Source: Propionibacteriaceae bacterium (GTDB lineage: Bacteria > Actinomycetota > Actinomycetes > Propionibacteriales > Propionibacteriaceae). Taken from it: a stretch of DNA of 5,575 nucleotides. Position numbers and translations under genes: made by a program. The notes under the pieces are model-generated. The model worked only from the letters and a program-made list of their open reading frames with translations. It was not told the DNA's origin and made no database searches. The stretch spans positions 1 to 5,575 of the forward strand of contig JAITED010000049.1 of assembly GCA_031282235.1 (NCBI GenBank). Direction: 5' to 3'. Positions 1 through 5,575 of the stretch are shown in pieces (positions within the stretch are counted from its first letter, which is position 1; each line of letters opens with the position of its first letter).

Positions 1-795
1 GCTTTCACTCCAGCTCACAACCCCTACGCGGTCAACAACCCGTATGCGGCGGCACCGAACTATCAGGGCGGTTACAACCCCTATACGCTGCCCACTACGG
101 CATACACCGCCCCGAGTACCACCGGGCTGATGACGTATGACTCCGTGATTCAGAAAACCGCTGCCATTCTGCTGGTGCTGGCCGCCGTGGCGTATGGCTC
201 CGTGCAGCTGCTCCCCGCTACGCTGCTGCTGCCGGTGGGTCTGGTGTGTGGCCTTATCACCATCATTTTCCCGCTGGTGGCCGTGTTCCGGCGCACTATG
301 GGCGCGCCGCTGGCGTTCAGCTATGCGGTGTTTGAGGGGGTGTTCATCGGGGCGTTCTCCATGATTTTTGAACGCTACTACCCCGGCATCATCGTGCAGG
401 CCATCTTGGGTACATTCGTCGCCACCGCGCTGGTGCTCGCAGCGTTCCACTTCGTAGGCATCCGCACCTCCAGCAAAATTAGCCGTATCATCCGGCTCTG
501 CCTGCTGGGATACGTAGGGGTCGCGCTGTTTTCCCTAATCGCCAGCTTGTTCGGCTTTAACACCGGCATGTTCCCCGGGCCTTTCGGCGATGTGAACGGT
601 CTGGCATGGCTCGCGGCACTGGTCGGCGTAACCCTAGCCGTCGTCTCCCTAGTGGACGACTTCACCTACATCGAACGCGGTGTCCAGATGGGCGCTCCCG
701 CCTCACAGGGCTGGACTGCCGCTTGGGGTCTCTCCGTGACTCTGGTCTGGCTCTACACCCAGTTGGTGCGCATCATCTCCTACTTCCGGCGCTAA
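1..795 (+). CDS. Bax inhibitor-1/YccA family integral membrane protein, 5' partial
   Basis: The frame is open from the first base, so the gene starts upstream of the window; 264 residues are visible. The ATG at 130 is unlikely to be the start, because the 43 preceding codons read as a typical hydrophilic tail rich in Asn, Pro and Tyr, with three NPY motifs (residues 7-9, 13-15, 26-28). About seven hydrophobic segments follow, near residues 54-71, 75-96, 104-122, 129-150, 163-184, 200-220 and 239-260. This matches the seven-helix BI-1 fold, as does the conserved acidic stretch VDDFTYIERG around D219-D220 at the end of helix 6. Some bacterial homologues of this family (YetJ) act as pH-sensitive calcium leak channels; in actinobacteria the role is largely unknown. 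I infer an inner-membrane location and do not assign a substrate. The gene ends in TAA 16 bases before the convergent purA stop. Family assignment is fairly sure; function is not. Confidence 0.85.
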   Translation, partial: AFTPAHNPYAVNNPYAAAPNYQGGYNPYTLPTTAYTAPSTTGLMTYDSVIQKTAAILLVLAAVAYGSVQLLPATLLLPVGLVCGLITIIFPLVAVFRRTMGAPLAFSYAVFEGVFIGAFSMIFERYYPGIIVQAILGTFVATALVLAAFHFVGIRTSSKISRIIRLCLLGYVGVALFSLIASLFGFNTGMFPGPFGDVNGLAWLAALVGVTLAVVSLVDDFTYIERGVQMGAPASQGWTAAWGLSVTLVWLYTQLVRIISYFRR

Positions 796-811
796 CCAAC
801 ACCGCTTTGAG

Positions 812-2095
812 CTAAACGAGTTCGTGGAGGACGATGGTTTCGGTGCGGCCGGGGCCTACGCCGATGCCGCAGATACGCGCTCCGCTGAGTTCTTCTAGGC
901 GTTTTACATACGCCTGACAGGTGGCGGGGAGTTCAGCGAAACTGCGGGCGGCGGTGATGTCCGCTGTCCAGCCGGGGAGGTATTCGTATATCGGCTTGGC
1001 GCGCTCCAACTCGTTCATCGTCATCGGCCAATGGTCGGTGCGAACACCGTCAATGTCGTAGCCGATGCACACCGGAATCTGTTCCCAGCCGGTGAGGACG
1101 TCCAGTTTCGTCAAGAATATGTCGGTGGTGCCGTTGACTTTGTTTGCCTGCTCCACCACCAGCGCATCAAACCAGCCGGTACGGCGGGGTCGCCCAGTGA
1201 CTACGCCGTATTCGCCGCCCTTGGTGCGTAAACTATCGCCGTCCGCATCGTGCAGTTCGGTGGGGAACGGCCCCTCACCGACGCGGGTGGTGTACGCCTT
1301 GGCGATGCCCACTACCTTGTCAATACGACGCGGCCCCACGCCGCTGCCGATGCAGGCCCCGGCGGCGATTGGGTTAGATGAGGTGACATACGGATACGTG
1401 CCGTGGTCAACGTCCAAATGGTGCGCCTGCGCGCCCTCGAACAGCACCGTCTTACCCGCATCCAGCGCGTCGTTCAACAGCCGCGCCGCATCAACGATGT
1501 ACGGGCGTATCCGTTCTGCATACGTCAACAGTTCGTCCACGATGGGGCGCGCTTCAATGGGGCGGCGGTTGTAGATTTTGGCGAGCACCTGATTTTTCTG
1601 CTGCAGCGCGGCCTCCACTTTGGCGGTGAGCGTCTCCGCGTCCAACAAATCCTGCACCCGGATGCCGATACGGTTCACCTTATCTGAATACGCAGGCCCG
1701 ATGCCGCGCCCGGTGGTGCCAATCTTCTTTTTGCCCGCAAAACGCTCCGTCACCTTGTCAAGCGTGGAGTGATACTCGGTGATGAGGTGAGCGTTGGCGC
1801 TGATGAGCGGATGAGCCACCGCCACGCCGCGCTCTGCCAACTCGTCCAGTTCGTCGTAAAACACCCCCAAATCGACCACCACCCCGTTGCCGATGACGCA
1901 GGTGCAGTTGGTGTTGAGAATGCCGGAGGGCAGCAGCCGCAACCCAAACTTTTGCCCGTTCACCACCACGGTATGCCCGGCGTTGTTGCCACCGGAGTAG
2001 CGCACGCAGTAATCAACGCGCTCCCCCAGCGCGTCCGTCGCCTTACCTTTACCCTCGTCGCCCCACTGCGTACCGATAATCACAATGCCCGGCAT
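812..2095 (-). CDS. purA: Adenylosuccinate synthetase (IMP--aspartate ligase)
   Basis: This 427-residue protein has the usual family length. It catalyses the GTP-dependent joining of IMP and aspartate to adenylosuccinate, the first committed step from IMP to AMP, in the cytoplasm. The N-terminal signature QWGDEGKGK (residues 10-18) holds the P-loop-like segment and the catalytic base D13. H41 in NNAGHT is the second catalytic residue. The second family signature is at 126-139 (GTTGRGIGPAYSDK), the IMP-binding loop HGTYPYVTSSN at 231-241, the aspartate-binding GEGPFPTEL near 273-281, and the base-recognition LTKLD at 328-332. All expected motifs are present, so it should be active. One oddity is AHH at 224-226, where most homologues have a G-T/A-x segment before LD. 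The ATG is preceded by AAAAGGGG with a 7-base spacer, which fixes the start. The gene is monocistronic as far as can be seen, divergent from typA and convergent with the membrane protein gene. Confidence 0.98.
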   Translation of the reverse strand: MPGIVIIGTQWGDEGKGKATDALGERVDYCVRYSGGNNAGHTVVVNGQKFGLRLLPSGILNTNCTCVIGNGVVVDLGVFYDELDELAERGVAVAHPLISANAHLITEYHSTLDKVTERFAGKKKIGTTGRGIGPAYSDKVNRIGIRVQDLLDAETLTAKVEAALQQKNQVLAKIYNRRPIEARPIVDELLTYAERIRPYIVDAARLLNDALDAGKTVLFEGAQAHHLDVDHGTYPYVTSSNPIAAGACIGSGVGPRRIDKVVGIAKAYTTRVGEGPFPTELHDADGDSLRTKGGEYGVVTGRPRRTGWFDALVVEQANKVNGTTDIFLTKLDVLTGWEQIPVCIGYDIDGVRTDHWPMTMNELERAKPIYEYLPGWTADITAARSFAELPATCQAYVKRLEELSGARICGIGVGPGRTETIVLHELV

Positions 2096-2102
2096 AGTGC
2101 TA

Positions 2103-2110
2103 CCCCTTTT
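2103..2110 (-). promoter_or_regulatory. Ribosome binding site of purA
   Basis: Read on the minus strand, AAAAGGGG lies 7 bases upstream of the purA ATG. It is a good Shine-Dalgarno match and supports the chosen start, which also gives the standard MPxIVxIG N-terminus. Confidence 0.75.
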
Positions 2111-2265
2111 GCTGTTCGGATTCGTCTCTCAAACCAACGAACCCGCTCGGCACTATCCAAGATGGCATCCAAACGGGCTCTTGACAACTCATCCTAGCCC
2201 GCTCGCCCCGATTTTCCGTCCACCCCGCGCATTGCTGGACAAAGTGCCGTAACACCGGCGCACAA

Positions 2266-2293
2266 TTGGTGCCCGCAGCCTAGGCGGTAGACT
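2266..2293 (+). promoter_or_regulatory. Candidate typA promoter
   Basis: TTGGTG (2266-2271), a 16-base spacer and TAGACT (2288-2293) resemble a housekeeping sigma-factor promoter of the actinobacterial type, in which TAnnnT is the best conserved part. Transcription would start near 2300 and give a leader of about 50 bases containing the inverted repeat at 2306-2327. An alternative -10 is TACACT (2314-2319), which forms the loop of that repeat but lacks a good -35. Confidence 0.35.
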
Positions 2294-2305
2294 GGGCAGT
2301 TGCGT

Positions 2306-2327
2306 TTAAGCGCTACACTGCGCTTAA
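2306..2327 (+). repeat. Perfect inverted repeat in the typA leader (hairpin or operator)
   Basis: TTAAGCGC (2306-2313) and GCGCTTAA (2320-2327) are exact reverse complements around a 6-base centre, TACACT. One further G-C pair (2304/2329) is possible across a mismatch. The repeat ends 9 bases before the GGGAGGA of typA. In RNA it would be an 8-bp stem with a 6-base loop next to the ribosome binding site; in DNA it has the dyad symmetry of a repressor site, and its centre looks like a TAnnnT -10 box. There is no T-run after it, so it is not an intrinsic terminator. The structure is seen directly; the role is inferred. Confidence 0.6.
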
Positions 2328-2336
2328 CCAATCTCC

Positions 2337-2343
2337 GGGAGGA
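2337..2343 (+). promoter_or_regulatory. Ribosome binding site of typA
   Basis: GGGAGGA sits 7 bases before the ATG at 2351. It decides the start: an in-frame TTG 17 codons upstream (2300) has no such site and would place codons across the leader inverted repeat. Confidence 0.85.
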
Positions 2344-2350
2344 TTTTATT

Positions 2351-4213
2351 ATGCCGATTCGCTCTGACCTGCGTAACGTCGCTATCGTCGCGCACGTTGA
2401 CCATGGTAAGACAACGCTAGTCGATGCGATGCTGTGGCAGTCAGGCGCGTTCCGCGAGGGCGCGGACGTGAACACTCGGGTGATGGATTCGATGGATTTG
2501 GAGCGCGAAAAGGGCATCACCATTTTGGCGAAGAACACCGCGGTGCGCCACCTCACCAGCGATGGCCAGACCCTCACCATCAACATCATCGACACCCCTG
2601 GTCACGCCGATTTCGGTGGCGAGGTGGAGCGCGGGTTAGAGATGGTCGATGGGGTGCTGCTGTTGGTGGATGCCTCCGAGGGGCCGCTACCGCAAACTCG
2701 TTTCGTATTGCGTAAAGCGCTCTCTAAGAAACTCCCAATCATTTTAGTTATCAACAAAGTGGATAGGTCGGATGCGCGGATTGCGGCAGTGGTCGATGAG
2801 ACATACGACCTGTTCATGGATTTAGCAGAGGATGACGGCGATGCTTCCATACTCGATTTTCCGGTGGTGTACTGCGCCGCGAAAGCTGGCCGCGCTTCGC
2901 TCAACCGTCCCGCGGACGCGACTATGCCGGATTCCCCCAACCTGCAACCACTGTTTGACCTAATCGCAGCGACAATCCCCGCTCCGGCGTACACCGAGGG
3001 CGCGCCGTTACAGGCGCACGTCACCAACTTGGACTCCTCCCCGTATCTGGGGCGCTTAGCGCTCTGCCGTATCGTAGAGGGGAACATTCGGCGCGGGCAG
3101 CAGGTGGCGTGGTGCCGCCGGGATGGCTCCATCACTAACGTCCGGCTCTCCGAACTGCTGATGACTTCGGCGTTGGAGCGGGTGCCGGTGGATGAGGCTG
3201 GGCCGGGCGACATCATCGCGGTGGCCGGCATCCCCGAAATCACTATCGGTGAGACTATCGCTGACCCCGCCGACCCGCATCCACTGCCGCTGATTCATGT
3301 GGATGAGCCGTCCATCTCCATGACTATCGGCATCAATACGTCGCCGCTGGCGGGCAAGAGCGGCAAACTGCTCACCGCGCGTCTCATCAAAAACCGCTTG
3401 GATGCGGAGTTGATTGGCAACGTCTCCATCCGGGTGTTGAACACTGACCGCCCGGACGCTTGGGAGGTGCAGGGGCGCGGCGAACTGCAACTCGCAGTGC
3501 TGGTGGAGATGATGCGCCGCGAGGGCTTTGAGCTGACCGTCGGCAAACCGGAGGTGGTCACTCGTATCATCGACGGCAAAGTACACGAACCAACGGAGCG
3601 GCTCACCATCGACGTGCCGGAGGATTATCTAGGGCCTGTAACGGAACTGTTGGGGGCGCGCAAGGGGGCTATGGAGCACCTAGTGAACCACGGCACCGGT
3701 TGGGTGCGCTTGGAGTACGTGGTGCCCAGCCGCGGCCTCATCGGTTTCCGTACCGAGTTTTTGACCGGCACCAGAGGCACCGGCATCGCCAACCATCTGT
3801 TTGAGGGCTACACCCCTTGGGTGGGCGAACTGCGCAACCGCAACACCGGGTCGATGGTGGCCGACCGGCTGGGGAAAGTCAGTTCCTACGCGCTGTTCAA
3901 CCTACAGGAGCGCGGGGTGCTGTTTGTGCGCCCCGGCGACGAGACCTACGAGGGCATGGTGGTGGGTGAGAACGCCCGCCCCGACGACATGGACGTAAAC
4001 CCCACCAAAGAAAAACACCTGACCAACGTGCGTTCCTCCACCGGCGACGAACTGGAACGCCTAATCCCACCCCGCCTGATGAGCTTGGAACAAGCGTTAG
4101 AGTACTGCGCCGCCGACGAATGCTTAGAAGTAACCCCGGACATGGTGCGCGTGCGTAAAACCGTGCTTCCCGCCGGAGAGCGCTCCAAACTCCGCGTGCG
4201 TTCCAAGAGTTAA
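2351..4213 (+). CDS. typA: Ribosome-associated translational GTPase TypA/BipA
   Basis: The protein has 620 residues, within the usual range of about 600-640. TypA/BipA is a GTPase related to EF-G and LepA that binds the ribosome and helps 50S assembly and translation under cold or other stress. The GTPase domain (about 1-200) has G1 AHVDHGKTT (14-22), the switch I segment EREKGITI (51-58), G3 DTPGHADF (81-88, catalytic His85) and G4 NKVD (135-138). The G5 loop reads CAAKAG (175-180), with Ala where many homologues have the Ser of SAx. A beta-barrel domain II follows (about 215-300), then EF-G III-like (about 315-395) and V-like (about 410-490) domains. The TypA-specific C-terminal domain covers about 490-615, including VNPTKEKHLTNVRSS (549-563). 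All domains are present, so the gene looks functional. It is divergent from purA and its TAA overlaps the stop of the convergent gatD-like gene. The leader hairpin is a possible control element. Confidence 0.97.
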   Translation: MPIRSDLRNVAIVAHVDHGKTTLVDAMLWQSGAFREGADVNTRVMDSMDLEREKGITILAKNTAVRHLTSDGQTLTINIIDTPGHADFGGEVERGLEMVDGVLLLVDASEGPLPQTRFVLRKALSKKLPIILVINKVDRSDARIAAVVDETYDLFMDLAEDDGDASILDFPVVYCAAKAGRASLNRPADATMPDSPNLQPLFDLIAATIPAPAYTEGAPLQAHVTNLDSSPYLGRLALCRIVEGNIRRGQQVAWCRRDGSITNVRLSELLMTSALERVPVDEAGPGDIIAVAGIPEITIGETIADPADPHPLPLIHVDEPSISMTIGINTSPLAGKSGKLLTARLIKNRLDAELIGNVSIRVLNTDRPDAWEVQGRGELQLAVLVEMMRREGFELTVGKPEVVTRIIDGKVHEPTERLTIDVPEDYLGPVTELLGARKGAMEHLVNHGTGWVRLEYVVPSRGLIGFRTEFLTGTRGTGIANHLFEGYTPWVGELRNRNTGSMVADRLGKVSSYALFNLQERGVLFVRPGDETYEGMVVGENARPDDMDVNPTKEKHLTNVRSSTGDELERLIPPRLMSLEQALEYCAADECLEVTPDMVRVRKTVLPAGERSKLRVRSKS

Positions 4214-4950
4214 TGCCCTTTACCGCTCCAGCGGTGGGGGTCGCGGAACTCGGCTAGGCGGGCTTCGTAGGCGGCCACTAGGGCGGATTCATACGCTAAC
4301 GGAGCATCGCCGCCGCCGATTTCGGACAGTAGGCGTTTGGTGAACAGCGGGTTGGTGATTAGCAATGGGCCGATAATTTCGGTGGCGATGAACCCGGCGC
4401 GGCGTACCCCCTCGCCCAACCCCACGGTGAGCCCGGAACCGCGCACCACATGGGCGAACTCCCAATTGGTGTTACCTCCCCGCCCAGTGCCCAAGAGCGT
4501 GTGATGGCTGAATGTGGAGCGGTAGCCCACCAAGGGTAGGCCGTCGCTCACGGCGAGCATCCGGTCGTGGATACGGGCCAACATCCGTAGCGTGGTGGCG
4601 AACGGGAACAACCCCAGCCCAGTGAACTCGTAGCCCATATCGGGGTTGTTGACCTGCTCCCCCACCAAATCCAGCGCGTTACCGGTGAAAAGGAAGTGCT
4701 TCCCGGCGGCGATCAGTTCATCGAAGCGCGCCTTAAACGGCAACAGCGCGGCAGCGATGTCTTGTTGGGCAACCTCCGTCATCGAACCCAAATACACCAA
4801 ATCCACATCGTCGCGGGTGGTGAACGCCGGAGACTCTCCCAGCTTCGTCTCGATAACGGTGGCTTCCGGGCGACTCAACCGCAGGATACGTATGTTATAC
4901 GGGTCGCCGTACAGATACGCCGCCTGCGGATACAGATGCTCAATAATCAT
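4210..4950 (-). CDS. GatD-like class I glutamine amidotransferase homologue lacking the catalytic Cys and His
   Basis: The 246-residue protein follows GatD, the glutaminase subunit of lipid II isoglutaminyl synthase, along its length. Matching segments are HLYPQAAYLYGDPYNI (5-20, family: LYxDxxNI), DLVYLGS (50-56), the nucleophile-elbow region FLFTGNALDLVGE (86-98), GLGLFPF (111-117), VGY (141-143) and ATEIIGPLLITNP (189-201). In GatD the elbow reads CGGYQxLG and the later motif TYLHGPxLxxNP. Here T89 (codon ACC) replaces the Cys and I193 (codon ATC) replaces the His. The protein has no cysteine anywhere, so ordinary glutaminase chemistry is excluded. The GGGxD and ENHGGRT loops are also changed. 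The ATG has GGAGGG 6 bases upstream and overlaps the murT-like stop as ATGA, implying translational coupling and a complex of the two products. The fold assignment is fairly firm; a role in peptidoglycan is inferred from the family only. Confidence 0.75.
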   Translation of the reverse strand: MIIEHLYPQAAYLYGDPYNIRILRLSRPEATVIETKLGESPAFTTRDDVDLVYLGSMTEVAQQDIAAALLPFKARFDELIAAGKHFLFTGNALDLVGEQVNNPDMGYEFTGLGLFPFATTLRMLARIHDRMLAVSDGLPLVGYRSTFSHHTLLGTGRGGNTNWEFAHVVRGSGLTVGLGEGVRRAGFIATEIIGPLLITNPLFTKRLLSEIGGGDAPLAYESALVAAYEARLAEFRDPHRWSGKGH

Positions 4951-5575
4951 GCTTTACCCTCCAGACGCCGCCGCAACCCGGCTCGTATCGCTGCTGCGGA
5001 ATTCTGTAGATAGACATCGCGCAACAGCAGCAGCTGGTCAACGCCGCTCAAATCAACTATGGCAGCGGCCTCACCCTCCACCGCAGTGCTACGTATCAGC
5101 GCCGGATTCACCCCGGCGATGTGGGCGCGCGCCACCGCATCCAGATGTCTGGGGCCAGCGAACAATATTGAGGTCAGCGACGGGTCATTCAAAGCCTCGA
5201 AATCGGTGTCGTAATACCAACTGGTATTTTCTGAACCCACATCAAACTCGCCCACATCGTCGTATGCAACGATCACCGCTTTACGCCCCGGCATGGCCGC
5301 CACTTGCCGAAATACCGCCGACACCGCTACCGGATTGGCGCTCTTGGCGGCAATCTCCACCACCGGTAGCCCGCCGATACGGTACTCGTCGTAGCGCGCC
5401 GTGGTCACTTTCACTTTGCCCAGCGCAGCGTCGAAACCGCTCACCCCAAACTCGCTAAGCACCGCGATAGCGCCGGTCTCGTTCGCCACATTGATACGGC
5501 TATCGTGAATCAGCGGATACGCCCGCTCCCCACTCGGGGTAGCCAACCGTAGCACCTTGTCACCCCACCCTAGGG
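4947..5575 (-). CDS. MurT-like Mur ligase family protein, C-terminal part (5' partial)
   Basis: The frame is open to the window edge, so the start lies outside; about 208 C-terminal residues are visible, roughly half of a normal MurT (about 440). The GTG at 5555 is internal. In MurT the N-terminal half holds the Mur-ligase ATP-binding domain and a zinc ribbon, neither visible here. The visible part fits the Mur ligase C-terminal domain plus DUF1727, numbering from that GTG: INVANETGAIAVLSEFGV (21-38), ARYDEY (53-58, family FGRxE), KSANPVAVS (71-79, family KNPxG), NTSWYYDTDFE (110-120, family DxSWxWDxxFE) and LFAGPRHLDAVARAHIAGV (131-149, family sGxRaxDmalRLkyAG). N110 stands where the family has Asp. 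MurT activates the lipid II D-Glu carboxylate with ATP; GatD supplies ammonia. The ATGA overlap with the gatD-like gene marks one operon. The family is likely, but the protein is clearly divergent. Confidence 0.7.
   Translation of the reverse strand, partial: LGWGDKVLRLATPSGERAYPLIHDSRINVANETGAIAVLSEFGVSGFDAALGKVKVTTARYDEYRIGGLPVVEIAAKSANPVAVSAVFRQVAAMPGRKAVIVAYDDVGEFDVGSENTSWYYDTDFEALNDPSLTSILFAGPRHLDAVARAHIAGVNPALIRSTAVEGEAAAIVDLSGVDQLLLLRDVYLQNSAAAIRAGLRRRLEGKA
4957..4962 (-). promoter_or_regulatory. Ribosome binding site of the gatD-like gene
   Basis: Read on the minus strand, GGAGGG lies inside the last codons of the murT-like gene, 6 bases before the gatD-like ATG. With the ATGA overlap it supports reinitiation or coupled translation and so roughly balanced amounts of both proteins. 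Confidence 0.75.

Larger units (their letters stand above)
2096..2350. promoter_or_regulatory. Divergent purA/typA intergenic control region
   Basis: This 255-base region separates two divergent genes and must carry both promoters. On the plus strand the best pair is TTGGTG (2266-2271) and TAGACT (2288-2293). On the minus strand, TAGGAT (2191-2196) could be a purA -10 box, but no convincing -35 lies at the right distance. A TTGACA at 2181-2186 on the plus strand has no -10 partner. There is an imperfectly useful 6-bp inverted repeat, CGGGCT (2174-2179) and AGCCCG (2196-2201), and short direct repeats CCCGCTCG (2142-2149 and 2198-2205) and ATCCAA (2155-2160 and 2167-2172). A much better inverted repeat close to typA is listed separately. 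I see no convincing small gene and no purine riboswitch-like structure here. Promoter calls are by eye only. Confidence 0.6.

Noticed and set aside
2181..2186. A perfect TTGACA on the plus strand as the typA -35 box
   Set aside because: At 16-18 bases downstream the sequence is GC-rich (around CGCCCC) with no -10 box.
1065..2197. Open frames of 94-169 residues antisense to purA, one reaching into the intergenic region
   Set aside because: purA is complete and conserved on the other strand; these frames show no family features and no convincing ribosome binding site.
2300..2350. A longer typA start at the TTG at 2300
   Set aside because: No ribosome binding site precedes it and it would translate across the leader inverted repeat. 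The ATG at 2351 has GGGAGGA at 7 bases and gives the normal TypA N-terminus.
2602..3586. Open frames of 213 and 176 residues antisense to typA
   Set aside because: They mirror the codon bias of typA, have no motif, and have no supporting translation signals.
4222..4235. A small hairpin ACCGC-TCCA-GCGGT just after the typA stop as a terminator
   Set aside because: The stem is only 5 bp, is followed by G residues rather than T on the plus strand, and lies inside the gatD-like coding region.
4646..5458. An 813-base open frame on the plus strand, antisense to the gatD-like and murT-like genes
   Set aside because: Its translation is rich in Arg, Pro and Ser with no recognisable motif or good ribosome binding site, while the minus-strand frames match known families and are coupled. 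It is a shadow frame of GC-biased coding DNA.
4210..5575. Reading the gatD-like/murT-like pair as decaying pseudogenes
   Set aside because: Both frames are free of stops and shifts over the visible length, keep the ATGA overlap and a strong ribosome binding site, and keep the fold motifs. Changes centre on the active site, which fits altered function better than decay.

Overview
The window looks like chromosomal DNA from a member of the Actinomycetota with moderate GC (roughly 58% by eye). Evidence for this is the actinobacterial style of PurA (it opens MPGIVIIGTQWGDEGKGKAT), of TypA, and of the Bax-inhibitor-1/YccA-type membrane protein with a long Tyr/Pro/Asn-rich N-terminal tail. A lower-GC actinobacterial group such as the Actinomycetaceae is plausible, but that is inference. 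I saw no mobile elements, RNA genes or CRISPR arrays.

Layout from left to right. (1) Positions 1-795, plus strand: the 3' part of a seven-helix Bax inhibitor-1/YccA family membrane protein, cut by the window edge. (2) Positions 812-2095, minus strand: complete purA (adenylosuccinate synthetase), convergent with gene 1 across only 16 bases. (3) Positions 2096-2350: a divergent intergenic region that must hold the promoters of purA and typA. It includes a perfect 8-bp inverted repeat just upstream of the typA ribosome binding site. (4) Positions 2351-4213, plus strand: complete typA/bipA, a ribosome-associated translational GTPase. (5) Positions 4210-4950 and 4947 to the window end, minus strand: a translationally coupled pair, murT-like then gatD-like. 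The gatD-like gene meets typA tail to tail, and both stop codons lie in one TTAA.

The first three complete or nearly complete genes are ordinary housekeeping genes with no obvious joint pathway. The unusual part is the last pair. By overall architecture it belongs to the MurT/GatD family, which amidates the D-glutamate of lipid II. The GatD-like protein has Thr and Ile where the family has its catalytic Cys and His, and it contains no cysteine at all. The MurT-like partner has Asn where the family has the Asp that supports the triad. Both frames are intact, have a good ribosome binding site at the junction, and overlap by ATGA. The pair therefore looks like a retained, catalytically altered MurT/GatD paralogue rather than a decaying gene. 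Its real activity cannot be read from the sequence.
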